Below, in pieces: positions 13,501 to 26,637 of a DNA stretch of 64,000 nucleotides. The position numbers and the translations under genes were made by a program. The stretch's first letter is position 1, and each line of letters begins with the position of its first letter. The stretch comes from Monarcha castaneiventris obscurior (lineage: Eukaryota; Chordata; Aves; Passeriformes; Monarchidae): assembly GCA_026261815.1 (NCBI GenBank), contig JAMPIT010000484.1:13800501-13864500 (forward strand), read 5' to 3'. The notes under the pieces are model-generated. The model ran no database searches and was not told the DNA's origin. It saw nothing but the letters and a program-made list of their open reading frames with translations.

Positions 13501-16500
13501 AGTACAGACTCTATTCATGCGCAGAACTTGCATTCACCTCTACACTTCAGATCATTTATCCAGTAGTTAACAGAGATGTGCTACTACTCTCAACAGCACA
13601 ACAAGGACCTACTGCACCATTTTTTTTTATGACTAGCTGAGCATGCTGTTTCAGTGATTCAAACCAAATAACATTTTGCTCAAGCAAATTGTGAGTTTGA
13701 CAGAAAATTTAAAAGCCTGACTCAAACTAGTCACATGATTTCTACTCACTTTACTTCTTGAAGTCCATAAATGCTTCAAACATGCTGTCACACCAAAATA
13801 GCGTGACAAAGTTTCATATTCAGCCACCCATGAGCTTGCCTTCTCTATTAAGTTTATCTTATCTATTGAATGTATTAAGCCAGAACCACGTCAAAGCAGA
13901 CATTTCAAGAACTCTGCATCATGAACTTCCCCAGTTCTCTCTGAAGAGTGAGAAGCTACACAAGCCTAAAGATGCTGCCCAATTAACATTCCACTTAGGA
14001 TGATCTTGCTCTGTTTTGCAACTGTGATGTATTTGAGCTATTTATATCAAGCAGCTCATTCACCAGCGTATACATTACTAGCAGATACTTGTTTTGCTTC
14101 TTGTTTCGTTACTATTTTTCAGTGAGATTGCTGGTAGCAGCACACTGTGATCCTGCTGAGAACACCCACATGCTCACTGCTCTATACAGTTACTTCTGTA
14201 AAAGACGTAGACTTGCCTAAAATTCAGCTCAGGAAATAAATGTTAACAAGTTGTCGTTCTTAATTCTTGCCTTCAAGGGGATCTTAGAACATGGACTTGA
14301 CAGCTCTCTGGTTATGCTACACTGAGATCCCTTTATGTAATATCACTTATTACTATTAGAACCTTTAACCAAAAAGGACAAAATAAGCATAATTTCTCTT
14401 TCCTGGGATATTGAAAGTAAATCTCCTTATACTCATACTTGTTCCAAATATGCAGAAATAGCTCTATAAAAAGAGGCCAATAAGAAGATTTGTCTATGTA
14501 TTTTTATCATTGCATAATAAGTATCACTCTACAAAGGCATGTTTAGTGAAGCAGCTGGTGTAGAATAACTAGAAATTTTAAAAGTCACTCTCTGGCTGAT
14601 TCCACACTTCATGTAGAAAGACATGGAGAATGACCAAAAACTGTTCACTCTATTTCTGCTCATGATGCCACCACGGGAAAGGGATGAGCTCCCCAACTGA
14701 GCCGGGCGAACTGCAACACTGTGATTTGCTAATGGCTGAGAGATACAAGTAAAACTAATGAACATAATGAAACTACACATATTCCCTGCTATTCACTGCA
14801 TAAGTAATGGAAGTAATTACTTTCAATTTCTGGTCACTGCTAGCACAACACACAGGTCCTTGAAGATTGCAGACTCATTCTTATGCTGCATCAGCCTCAC
14901 AGAGGAACGTGGGCACATTATCATTTGAAGAGGCCTAACAATGGTCGGGGGATATATTCAACTGCTACTTGTATATCTAATAGGCACATTGTACAGCATC
15001 AATAGATGAAATTGTTCACATGCTTTTTTGTGAATACAAATATACTACTAGCAAGAATGTCAAACAAATTAGAGCTGAAATAACACTCGATACACAGAAA
15101 AATGAATAGGGAGGACATGAACCACTCACAGAATAAAATGGACAAAGTAATAGAATTTGTAAATGTAAATCTGCATAGTGAGCATTATACTTAAAGCCTC
15201 TAAAATTACTGGCAGCTGGGAGCACTACAGCATAAGTTTGCGTAGCTCCCCAGCAGCAGCAGAAAAGCTACACTGCTGTTCATGATCTCCTCTGTAGACT
15301 CAGAACTAGCACCAATGGCATCTGGAGGGATAATGCAGAGCCCTCTTCAGCTGAAGAGTGTCTTGGTTTGATGCAGGATTGGAGTAGAATTCTTTGAAGC
15401 TTTCAAAAGGGCCCAGAAATTCCTGAAAGGAAAGTGACTAATAAACACCGCAGAAGTGATCAAAGACATTGTTGGCTTTGTGGTTGATGTAGCTTTATTT
15501 GAGAGGATATGATAACTCTAAGTGGTTTATAGCAGAATTATCTGCAGTGGCAAATTAAGATCCAATATGAAAGAAGTCTGCAGGGAAAGAGAGATTACAC
15601 AGTCAGAATCACACCAAGTGATACATCAGCACATGCACCACCCAAACCTCTTAGGAGGTCTAACATTCCCCCTCCTCATGTATTCCCCCTTCTATTGACC
15701 ATGCCCTATCATAAAATATCTTGTTCCTACAGAAAAAATTAAATAAGTAGATCTCCATCTATTGCCTCTCACCATTCTGTCTTTATTACTAACAGGTATA
15801 AATTGTATAAATATGATGGCTCATACTGGGTTTATTTCAGACTGAAATTTCCTGCTTTTTATCTGAACTCAGACTGCTCTCTGTACCCAAGACATCAACC
15901 TCTAAGGCTTAGCCCTTGGTCATGAAAATATATCCTATGGTCTTTGTATTGAATTAATCTATGGAAAGAGGGTGGAGAATTCAGTGTACAATGCAGAAAA
16001 GATTTTTCTCCATCTCTCTCAGTGTTGGAAAAAGTGCTGAAAGTCTGAATTTTCAGTTATAAAACTCCTAAATATAACAGTGGAGCAGGACACAAAACTA
16101 TCAGAGAATATAATTCAGGGGAAACTAAGGCTGTAAAATTTGGAGAGTTTAGATGTGAGTAACAAAATTAAAATGTAAAAGCATTAGGTCACAAACAGAA
16201 GTTGGGTTTCCTCCTTTTGTATTCTAGCTTTTTAAGCAAACAGTTTTGAGGATAAAGGCAATGGGCGGCAAGAAAAATTGATCCATAGTTTTGCACAAAT
16301 CAGAACACATGCACATGTTCAAGTACTGCTTAATCTGAAAAACAGGTGCTTTGCCAGACAAGATTTCTGAGACACAATCACTGCACTTGACAGGGGGATG
16401 TCTAGCAGTAGTAGCTGTCTTGCAAAACCAGTCATTTCGTGAGGTATCTTCCCCAGGACCTGGTTAAACCAATGATCAAAGAACTCATTTTAAAAATGGG

Positions 16501-18274
16501 TTTGGCCTACAGAGTTATAATAGCTAAAATTCATCAGGGTTTAGGGATCCAGGCCTCAGGTATATGTTTTATGAAATACTCTGACAAGCCAAAAGGTGTT
16601 AGTCCAGTAACAAAAAGGACAAAAATTCCAAGTCATATACAAGCCTGCTAAAAATGAACCTTGGATTCAATTCTGGAAAATAAAAGGCCAATGTATAAAA
16701 GTTAATACTATTCAAAAGCCTGATCTGAATAGAAACTTTATCTTTCAAATGAGAAGCTCGTCCACTTCATCCCTTTATAGTTTGCTCTCCAGATCATAAG
16801 ATGATGCACTCACATTACAAACTTAGTTAATCAGTCTTTAGGATGCAAAATTATAGCTGCTGTCTCCCTTTGAAGGACAGCAAATCTAACCCTGTACAAA
16901 TCTTTAAAATACATCAAAAAGGACTCCCTGCTATGCCTTCTTAGGGTCTTACTCATGCTGCCATCCTGTGACAAAAAACAGTAAACGCAAGAAAAAAACT
17001 CCTCAGAAAAATCCCAGACCATTCTCAAAACACTCCTGAAATTCCTTCTCATTTTTTAAGCTTAGAAGAAAGTCTTGCATTAAACATAAAACTTCAAAAT
17101 ACAATGCCTTAAAGGTCTGTGTAATTGCTTTACCATTTTCACAGTGAAAAACTGACACTTCTCCTAATCTGTATTACAGAAATTGTCACAAAAAGGAAGA
17201 AAAACTACTAAATAGGTCAAGCTAATAAAAGCTTATTATGGATCCAGTATAATTTTTTCCTTGTCTGCTATAACAGTGTAACAGGTAACGTTTCCCTGAA
17301 ACACCGTGCCTTGTGGCAGAGTGCCAGGAGATTAAAATACTTCTCCTGACTGGATGAAATAAAGTATCCATAACACATGAAATTAGATAGCACTGGAAAA
17401 TCCCCACTTTAGGCCGAGCACTCCTGAAGACAGAAGCATACAAAGAGTTACTGCAAGTCAAAGCTTAACTGAATATTCTCAAGGTGTTCTAATTACTCCT
17501 AATGGTAATAGATCCCAGAAAGATAAGAGAACTTAATGAGATTTGGGTTGGTTTTTTGTGTTGACCACGTTTATTGTGTGAAAAAAAAGCATATATCATA
17601 GATGTAAGATGTTTAGGCAACTGTAGGAACGCTGGAGGGTGTCTTTTTAGAAGCTGAGAACAAGATAGATCAGCTAAAAATGCTGGTTTGGCACGTGGCA
17701 CTGGTTAAATAGAACCTTCTGAAGGGTGGACTCATTTGCATCCTCTTATACTAGGAGAACGAGGGCAAACTATCCTGAGCAAACCAAACAGATTAATACA
17801 ATGGTAGAAAATGAAATATTGATCAGTCTGTACAAAGCAATATTCTGCCTATTTGCAATTGTTCTAATTTGCTTGTTAATAACTCTCTGTTTTTTATTTT
17901 TCCACCCAGATGAGAAAGGTACAGTAAGGAAACACTTAAGAGAGTGGAATCTGAATACAGGAACTTCTCAGGCAGCTCACCCGCAAAGAAGCAGGGCTGA
18001 AGCGGGTGGCAGGAGGAAGAGTTCATCATTAATTTGATTCCAGGTATGAAGTATTGATGAGGTCCAGGCAAGGATATGCTCATGGACAAAGTGAGGTCTG
18101 GATTCAGAGCTGTACCCCAAAGATTCTTTGCTGAGAATATTAGGCAGCACAACCAAGATTCCCAGTGTGACTTAATACCCTCTGGCTCTTTTGCAGTTTA
18201 TCTTTTAGTATCAGCCAACTAACTAAAAGCCAACTGTTTACAAAAGGAAGACATTTTCCTTTGGAGAGAGGGAC

Positions 18275-18288
18275 AAAAAAAAAAAAAA
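18275..18288 (+). repeat. A14 homopolymer
   Basis: Fourteen consecutive A. The sequence before it shows no processed-transcript similarity, so I do not call a retrogene. Confidence 0.9.
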
Positions 18289-20436
18289 GGATTGAACTAT
18301 GCCTAGACAAAGGGATAAACAGCTCCTGTTGTCTTACTGTGCTGCCATTCCCAGTTCCAGAACAGGAAAGCAGAGGAAATGAGTACCCAAGCAACATTGA
18401 TCTTCAGAAACATGTTTGTCTGCATGTCTGACACACAATAGGCAGCAGACATCAAAAAATATGGGATATGTCATAAAAATCTCCCTTTGATTAAAACTTT
18501 AATCTTAATTTTATTAAAGTTCTAATCAAGAATTACTTCCCTTTGAGCAGTTGCTTTGAATTCTGTTTCAAAAGCATTTGCAGCAAAGACTCCTCAGAAG
18601 GCAGTTCAGCAGATTCAGGGCAAGACATGGTAACCCATAATACACCTGCCTCTACACCTGGCTCCCAGGCCAATGTGCAAACTCCATTTCCAGCTCTTTT
18701 CTTTTCCACTACTTTTCCTCTGAGGTCAGCTACACACCCAACCTTAGGAATGACTCCACAACTCAAGTTTTCTTTACAGTTTTCTGGTTGACTTTGAATT
18801 TGTTGAACTGCCCCCAAAAAAGTGAGGGCTTTACCTATAACCCCCGTACACACAATACATCCGTGATTGTTTTTAGGATTTATATTTATTAGTGCTCTTT
18901 ACTCCTGGACACCTAACATAGCAGCAGCTCTGGGCTATGCAGTCTCCTAGACAGTAGCCAAGCACTACTAAAATACCAGTTCTACATTGGACTCGATGTA
19001 CATGGTTTAAGTACCAAATTGGTTCTTTCTCCAACAGCTTATAAAACTTTGGGTAAAAAAAAAATAAACCTCAAACAAAAGAAACACACACCAAAAAATA
19101 ACTAGGTAAAGCTAAGATCTAGTCACAGAATGCTCTGGGCAAATCAGATGTCCTTGGGGGTGTTGCTTATTTTTTAACTTTCATTCTTTTTATTTTTCAT
19201 TTACAAGTGTGCCACAACTTTATGGTAAGGAAGTTGCAAAGGATATTTTTATATACAGAGGAATATTTTTCTTTTAAAGGCCAAGAAAGAATCCAGATGA
19301 TATCTTACCAAAAAAATACAATTAAATCCTGCTCTTAGATCATCAGACAAGTGACTTGGCTTTTTTAGGACAATGAACAATGGTATCCAACTTCACCTAC
19401 TGTCTTCCTCCTTTACCTCTCTATTTCATATAGACAACTGCTAATACTTATATAGCACAACAAAGTAAATCTCTGTTTGCAACTTCTCCACATTTCAGAT
19501 AACCAGAGTAAGGGAGGGCTTTTTAATGCCTGGACAAACACCAACTGCAATACAACATCTTGCTGCAGTGCTTGGGTATTTTTATCTCTGCACAGGTAGA
19601 GCAACCCTTGAATGTATAATGAATACATGGAAGGGAGGGAATTTGTACAGGTGGTTTTTTTCTTATCAGCCTTTTTGTTGTTCTCCTGGATAACCATGTT
19701 ATAAAAAATAAAAAACCTTACCCTGCAAACCTTATCCAGACTTGGAATTATGTCACAGTTCTACTACATGGTTTCTAAGGACTATTTAGACAGAGTAAAC
19801 AAAGAACAGAAAACATAGTAGGTAATTCATTAATGATAAATTTCACCATCTCAGACAATAAGGTGTATTAAAATGCCTCTATATCTTTTTTTACCTAACC
19901 TCATAATGCTTCATGTGGCTATATAATACAGTCTAATGTAATACAAGGCTTTCTGAGATTTAGGGGAGTTTTGTTTTTTAAAGATAGCATATGGTTATGT
20001 ATATATCAATATACATATATACATGTAACATTTCTTGTGAAATCTATCAACAGCAATGAAGGAAAAGGTGGAATAGGTAAATAGCCCTAAAAATTGAATT
20101 TTAAACATCCAATCAAAAAAAGCATAAAACTACACAAATGCTATTGTTATCCCGTTCTAGCACAGCAGTTAGCCTGCAGTTGTAAAATCCTATAAACAGT
20201 GTCTCTCTCTTTAAATGAAGGTGGTTGCCATTAAAAAACAACCAACTGGATCAGTTTCTTTCTGCAACTGTAGCAAATCATGACCTTGAGCTGTTCTATG
20301 CACAATGAACAAGCAGAGAATAATTTACACTTTCCAAACAAAATCACATTCTACAGCCAGGGAGAAGTTCTAGACTAAATGCAGTCAAAACCAAGGGGCA
20401 TTTAAGAGGCTGAATGACACTGACAGAGGCAGGGAG

Positions 20437-20720
20437 GTCCGTGTTAACAAGTGATAGGGCAAAAGGAAACAGCCTCAAGTTGCACCAGACGGGGTTTAAA
20501 TTGGATATTAGGAAAAATTTCTTCACTAAAAGGGTGGTCAAGCATTGGCACAGGCTGCCCAGGGAAGTGGTGGAGTCACCACTCCTGTAGGGATTTGAAA
20601 ACTGTGCGGATGTGACCCTTGGGGACATGGGTCAGTGCTGGACTGGGCAGTGCTGGATTAACAGTTGGACTCCATGACCTTAAAGGTCTTTTCCCATCTA
20701 AATGATTCTATGATTTTATG
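20437..20720 (+). mobile_element. CR1 LINE, 5'-truncated 3' end
   Basis: About 280 bases match the 3' end of avian CR1 as I know it. In order they contain TTAACAAGTGATAGGGC, GCCTCAAGTTGCACCAG, the highly conserved ATTGGATATTAGGAAAAATT, TTCTTCACTAAAAGGGTGGT, CAGGCTGCCCAGGGAAGTGG and TGGACTCCATGACCTTAAAG, then the tail AATGATTCTATGATTTTATG. CR1 is a non-LTR retrotransposon that inserts by target-primed reverse transcription, usually as short 3' fragments with octamer repeats rather than poly-A. This is the best-preserved copy in the window, and its tail has about two octamer units. It lies antisense to CACNA2D3 within intron 2. Its 5' boundary is approximate. The minus-strand frame at 20344-20628 is a shadow of it. 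Confidence 0.93.
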
Positions 20721-23668
20721 TACAACAAGGTGAGCTTTTATATTTCTTCAGAGATAGGTATTAGGGTATTTCCAAGAGCTGAGAAGGTACTAACAGCTTT
20801 ACTATATATGTATGTACATTAAAAATTTTAAGTTAATACACAGGACTAAATCTGAAAACAGGATTAAACAAACTGTATTATGAAAAAATCTATTATCAAA
20901 TAATATCAGAAGTCTGAAGCAAGGACAGAGGATTTGTGAGGGGAAGGAAATTACATGTAGAAAGGTGAATAAAAATAAATGCTTAAGGCAAAGATATTTA
21001 CGTTGTATATCAAGCCACTCATTAAAAAAAGAAAAAAGCAACTCCTTATACATGACACAAGGACAGAGAAGAGTTGGTGTCACAGAAGGACTGCCAGCTC
21101 CTGTGGGAGGCAATGAACAGAAGAACTAAGAAGTGCACATTTTGAAATCAGTAGGTGAGAGAATCTTATTTTATTGTTCCCCTACAAGAAATGGGATTCT
21201 ATTCCAGTCACTGTTCCTTTTAGGCAATTAAACAAGGAAACAAAAGCCATCTTTCAATTCCAACCTCCTACCCACACCAAGGAGAAAAAGTAGAAATCGG
21301 CAAAGTACATACAGTTTTGCAGTAAAATAAATTACAGCCTGACTTAATGTGAAGCCATCAAGAAGATTTATAATTACTCTTCATATTTAAACCATAACCT
21401 TTTTCTAGTCTAAAAAACATTGCCCCCTCAAACATTCTCCATTACTTTTCCATGAGAATATGGTTTCATTACAGATAACAGCCTCATTACTGCGTATGTC
21501 TATTGTGAATATAAAAGAAAACTACCAGATTGCACATCCAATCCTTTTGCAATATATACAATAGTCAGCATTACAAGAACTGGTTTAAAGGCTTGCAAGG
21601 CAGCCTACAGTCACTGTAGATACAGACCTGCTCATATATTCTAGATATATATGGAAATATTTTCTGCGGTAACTACCTGCCAGTCAACAGCAATTCTTTT
21701 GTTCACTTTTCTTCTTTACAACATTTCTCAACAGTAGTGATGATTTTAGCTCTAGACCCTCAACAGACAATCTGCTGTTCTTTGACAATAATTGAGCTAC
21801 ATAACACTTTAGGCAAGAACTTTTCATTAAAAACTACCAAAAAAATGACCTTACTTCAGGCACAAGACTGCTGCAGAGGTGCCACTCACATCAGTAAGAG
21901 AAGTGACTCCCATCTGCATTTGCCTCAATCGACCCTGAACTGTTGTGCATTCAAATGTTATGGTAATTAGTTTACTTTCAAACGAGATTGAAATAATAAC
22001 ATTAATTCTGCACACACCTTGTTTTCATTCAAGCTCCTAAAGCCTTTGGAAATAGATGCTATAAATGCCATAGAGATGGTTCTTTTTCTGGACATCATTG
22101 CTATATATACAAAGTTACAGATAATTGACCTGTTCAGTCAACCAGATCAATCATTCCTCCATACCTACTTGTGATATTTGACCCCATTTTATTAAAAAAA
22201 AAATAACATACAAAACAAAGAGCTCCACACCTATTAAAACACACCCTGTAGGAGCAAATTTTTGCATGCAAGTTGCCATCAAAATTTTTTTAAACTACAG
22301 ACAGAAAGTAAAACTTTTCACATCTTTATATGCATGGAAGAAGATAAATCAGAACTGAATTGCAGAAGGTTAATCACCAGGTCAGGGGCAAACTAGAACT
22401 GTAGGTTTTTTGAATGCTTTGAAAGCAGGAGTATTATTTAATTCAGCTTAATGCACTAGACAATGAACATATCAGCATTTCGGCCAAGATGGGAAAGAAT
22501 CATCTCTGCCAACTTAGAGCTGTTCTGTAAGGTTGAAAAATTTGCTGTGAATGAGTGAAGTTCAAGTAATGCAAGCCACAGCAGAGTCTGCCTGGATTTG
22601 TTGTCCTTTCAGTCACATCAGAAAACCCTAGGCTTTTACTAGACTCTGGAGAGGAAGATACCCAACAGGCAGAGAGGATTTGTGTGAAGAATGGGAATTC
22701 TGTACTTTTCAAGACACTGTTATTTAGGTTGCGCATTTTACTGAAGATTCTTGAGAAGAGCTGAGCTAGCAGCTGGTTTTGTCTGACAAATTATGTTCAG
22801 AAAAATTAGCGCTCTCAGTAATTCCACTCCTGTATATTTATAAACCAAGATAAATAAGCAGTATGCAATCAGATAAACATGGTCTACATGAATAATACTA
22901 TACACTAATGTTTGAATTATTCCAACACATAAGAATAGGTCCCAATCCCTCATATAATGCTATGTTCTGCCATCTTTTTTCAGGCAAAATTCCCTAGACA
23001 TCTTGCAGTGCTGAGGAATTTCTACTGAACAAATATATATCTACATTAATAACGTGCTTAAGGTGGACTGGACAGGAACAGTGCCAGTTTATGAAGGTAG
23101 CTGCACTATATTCCTTTTACACTTGGGTTATACAGAATAAAGGACTTTGGCAAAACAAATTACAAAATTTTTTTAAATGTTTAAGCATTCCAATTTTAAG
23201 CATCTGAAAAGCAAAATAGAAAAGTCAGAATTATTTCATTACTAAACTCAGCTTAATTTCAGATGCCTTTCCTGAATTAAAATTTACATTTCTCAGCACA
23301 TAGTTTCTTCTTATTTTCAGCTCTTGGCTAAGATTGGGATCTTAACCAAGTTTTAAATCATGGAGTACTCATGCATTTCAAAAACAGTAAGTTTAACCTT
23401 CTATGACATATATTTTTAATATGAATGTTATTTAATAGATTTGTCAAAAATAATCACTGGAATACAGATATTGCCTGCACTTCATACAAATGTATTTATT
23501 CTCCAGCTGTATTGAAATACAGAGGAAAAAACAATAACATTCTTCAGTCATTCTGCTGCTTTGCTCCCAATGTGTTCTATTCCTCTTCATTCTACCACTT
23601 TTATGTGTCCCTGTTCTCACCTTTAGCTAGTTTGTGAGCCTGCAGTAGCTTCCTGATGCTGACTCCTC

Positions 23669-23708
23669 TCTGCAAAACTTGCCTCCCCTCTGCAAAACTT
23701 GCCTCCCC
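23669..23708. repeat. Tandem duplication, 20-bp unit x2
   Basis: Two perfect copies of TCTGCAAAACTTGCCTCCCC sit side by side (23669-23688 and 23689-23708) in a locally C-rich, GC-richer stretch (about 23640-23815) unlike the AT-rich surroundings. The stretch could be part of an unassigned old repeat. The frames on the minus strand here are chance frames. Confidence 0.9.
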
Positions 23709-24726
23709 CTCCATGACAGAACCTCCCTTCAGTTTTGGAGGGAATTCTGTCCCACCCCTCCCCATTTCCTGCACATGCCATCCCCATGTTACTGGGGATA
23801 TAACCACCCCCTCTTTCTAATGACATTCACAATGAACAAAGGGCACCAATAGATCTTAACCTATTTATTCTTCCTTTTAAGGAATCATAATTTAATGAAA
23901 ATATTTTAACAACCACTGTATTTGCATAACCTTCCCCTGTTCTTAGATATAAAACTATTACTAAGCTATTACTCATTTTATTTCTGCATCATTTTCTCAG
24001 GTGACCAGATCCTTACTGCAGCATTATGATTACAGGTGCGAAAGGAACAGAAAAATTACATTAATGGCAAAAATTTCCAAAGGAAAAGAGCAATGGCTAT
24101 AAACAAGTGGGAGTAAAGAGAAGGACAGAGTGACAAAGAACACATGAAAATAAACTATGGTAATTGAAACATAGACAGAAATAATCATATACTCATAAAA
24201 TGATAAACAAAATTGCTCAATTCCCAATTTAGCTGAATTTAACAATTGTGAATTTGACTCTAATGAGAGTCTTATTGGTTGGCTCTCACTTGGAAGAAAA
24301 CCAGAATAGGTCAGAAAAAGTCTGAACGATCTAGACAGGAAAAAGTAGTGCAGAACTGTAGTTATGTGGAAAATGAATAATAAGGAAGAAGTACCATCAT
24401 GAAAAACTATAAGGGAAAGAAGAAAAGGTTTGCAAATTTGCAAATTACTTTCTGATATCAGCAGTGCATATCACCTTGTATTCAAAGCACAGGAGGGATT
24501 CATCCTCTGACAAAAAAAAGTTTCAATTTCACTTGCCACTGCAATGCCATATGGAGATTTATTGCCAGCTACAGACACCAAATATCAACAACAAGAATAA
24601 GCAAGTTTCTATCAATTTTGTAGTTATTTAGGAAACTATGTTACAGGAAACCATTTATCTTTTCAGTAGTGCAGTTATATTTAAAGAGTGTGTTAAAATT
24701 AATGCTTTGTAGCTCTCAGAGTTGAT

Positions 24727-24747
24727 CCATTCCATTTCATTCCATTC
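24727..24747 (+). repeat. Short ATTCC-type imperfect repeat
   Basis: Four to five imperfect five-base units (CCATT, CCATTTCATT, CCATT) lie in intron 2. It is too short to be more than a simple repeat. Confidence 0.75.
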
Positions 24748-25779
24748 TACTTTGCACTATTTCCATATCCTTATGCTAAGGATGCTCTTCACCAGCCAAT
24801 TCTCTCTATATGCTAAACACTCTACAATGAAGCATTGCTCCTGATTCCAACTAATCTCAAACTTTTAAAACTTGAGGCTAAAGGAAGTATTACTAGGCCC
24901 ATTTTACACAGAAAATCAGGAAAAAATGCCTCCAGTTGGGGAGAGGGAGGGGTTCTGCTTGCAGTTTTAATTTTTAGTTTAAGGTTTCTGGCATTCTACA
25001 TGAAACCCTACCACCACTGCCTGCACCAGATTTGTCTGTGCAACAGTACAGGTTAAATTAGCATTGTGCTTGAGGACTACACTGAGTTTTGGCCACCACG
25101 ATTGCAGGACTTAAGTAGACCATCAAGAAATGGTTATTACCGCCCTAGGATAAAAGCCAGATATATCTATACATAGAAAATTAGATTTGACCAACAGAAA
25201 TTCTCCAGTTTTCTTTCATTCATGCTCCTCTCCCACTTCCAAAGGTTTTCAGGGGAAATTTCAGGAGAAGAGAATGCCAGGATTCATCCCTACTTTTACT
25301 GCAAAACTGCATTGCAATTTGTAGTGAGAGTGGAAGTCTGAAATATGAAGTGAGTACCAAGATTTTTTTGTTTCATGCCATCTATAATATCTTTCTTGTT
25401 GTACTTTGATGAAGAAATGGCAGAAAACATTATAAAAGGCACAATGTGCGTAGGGGGTAGTAAATCTGCTGGATGCAGATAGTCAATGGCTGCAAGTCAT
25501 AATCTAAAGCTTTGCTCTTAGCCTCCTACCAGTTTTCATTATCAGTGAAAATTGCTATTAATGTAATATGATAGCATCAAGTCCAAACAGCTTGGCACTC
25601 ATATATTTCATACAGCTGTCAGAAGATGATAGACATTTAGCTTCAAGGTAAAGCCAAAGTCTGAATGTTCCTGCTTTTTATCTTTGAAGCTTTGTTACTT
25701 TAGAAGATAATTATCTAATTTTGTGACCAATATGTTCCTAACACGTCAAATTTTAATACCCATAGCATGTAGATTTTTT

Positions 25780-25791
25780 TGTGTGTGTGTG
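25780..25791 (+). repeat. Short (TG)6 microsatellite
   Basis: Six TG units follow a T7 run and precede TTTTG. They lie in intron 2. Confidence 0.9.
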
Positions 25792-26577
25792 TTTTGAAAG
25801 TTAGCAATTTTAGCTTGACACAAAAATCTTCAAAGAATATTGAATAGCCAAACATTAAAATGGGACCTGGAGGAACAATGGGAACACTGGGGGCCTGACC
25901 AGGGTTTTCATAATGCATTCCAAATAGCATTTTCACAGTGCTTTTACCTGACAGGCTGCAGATATTATGACTGCATAATTTTGATTCCCGCTTTTTAGGA
26001 AAGCAAGTCAAATCCTTGTTTGTGTATAAAAGCACAAAGAAATCCCTTGACAGCTACTGTAGAATAAAGTAAAAATAGACAATAAGACATAAAATCTTCT
26101 GCCAGCTGACAGACTATTTCTGTACAACACTAAGTTCACTTAAGATACTGGGGGTGATAAAGATAGTAAAAGAAATGGCTAATAGAGCAACTGGGAGCTA
26201 AATGGCTTGTCTTAGCCCTAGATTAGAAAATAAATTCCTATGTTACCATGACAAATTAAAAAGTCTTCTCCTATTCATGCAATCAGCTAAGTGGAAATTA
26301 CTCTTGAGACTTCATAATTATGAGAACAGTTACATATTCCTATTGTGAGTGGTAAAAAGCCCACCTGAATATCAAACAGCAGAGAGCTCAGTTTGAGTGT
26401 CTATAAAGCTACTGAGAACTATTTTAAAATAATAGGTCAGAAAAAGTGTTGAGACCTGATGAAGCAACTAAAAAATCCCATAATATTGACTATGACAGGG
26501 GCCTCAGAGATGCCTGTCAAGACGAAGTGCTGTGCCTTTCCTTACCTTCCAGGAGATTATGAAGATGATGAACCAAT

Positions 26578-26637
26578 GATGTTTATGGAGGTAGAAGTGA
26601 CACTCAGGATGTTTATGGAGGTAGAAGTGACACCCAG
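26578..26637. repeat. Tandem duplication, 30-bp unit x2
   Basis: Two adjacent 30-base copies (26578-26607 and 26608-26637) differ at one position near their 3' ends (T/C). The unit begins GATGTTTATGGAGGTAGAAG. Its length is a multiple of three, so it also repeats ten residues inside the chance frame 26459-26734. The near identity suggests a recent duplication. Around 26730-26760 the text loosely resembles a CR1 stretch, but not well enough to call. Confidence 0.9.

Noticed and set aside
20344..20628. 94-codon minus-strand frame
   Set aside because: It is antisense to the CR1 copy at 20437-20720.
24030..24443. 137-codon minus-strand hydrophobic frame in intron 2
   Set aside because: Its hydrophobicity reflects T-rich codons from A-rich plus-strand DNA. 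No family is recognised.
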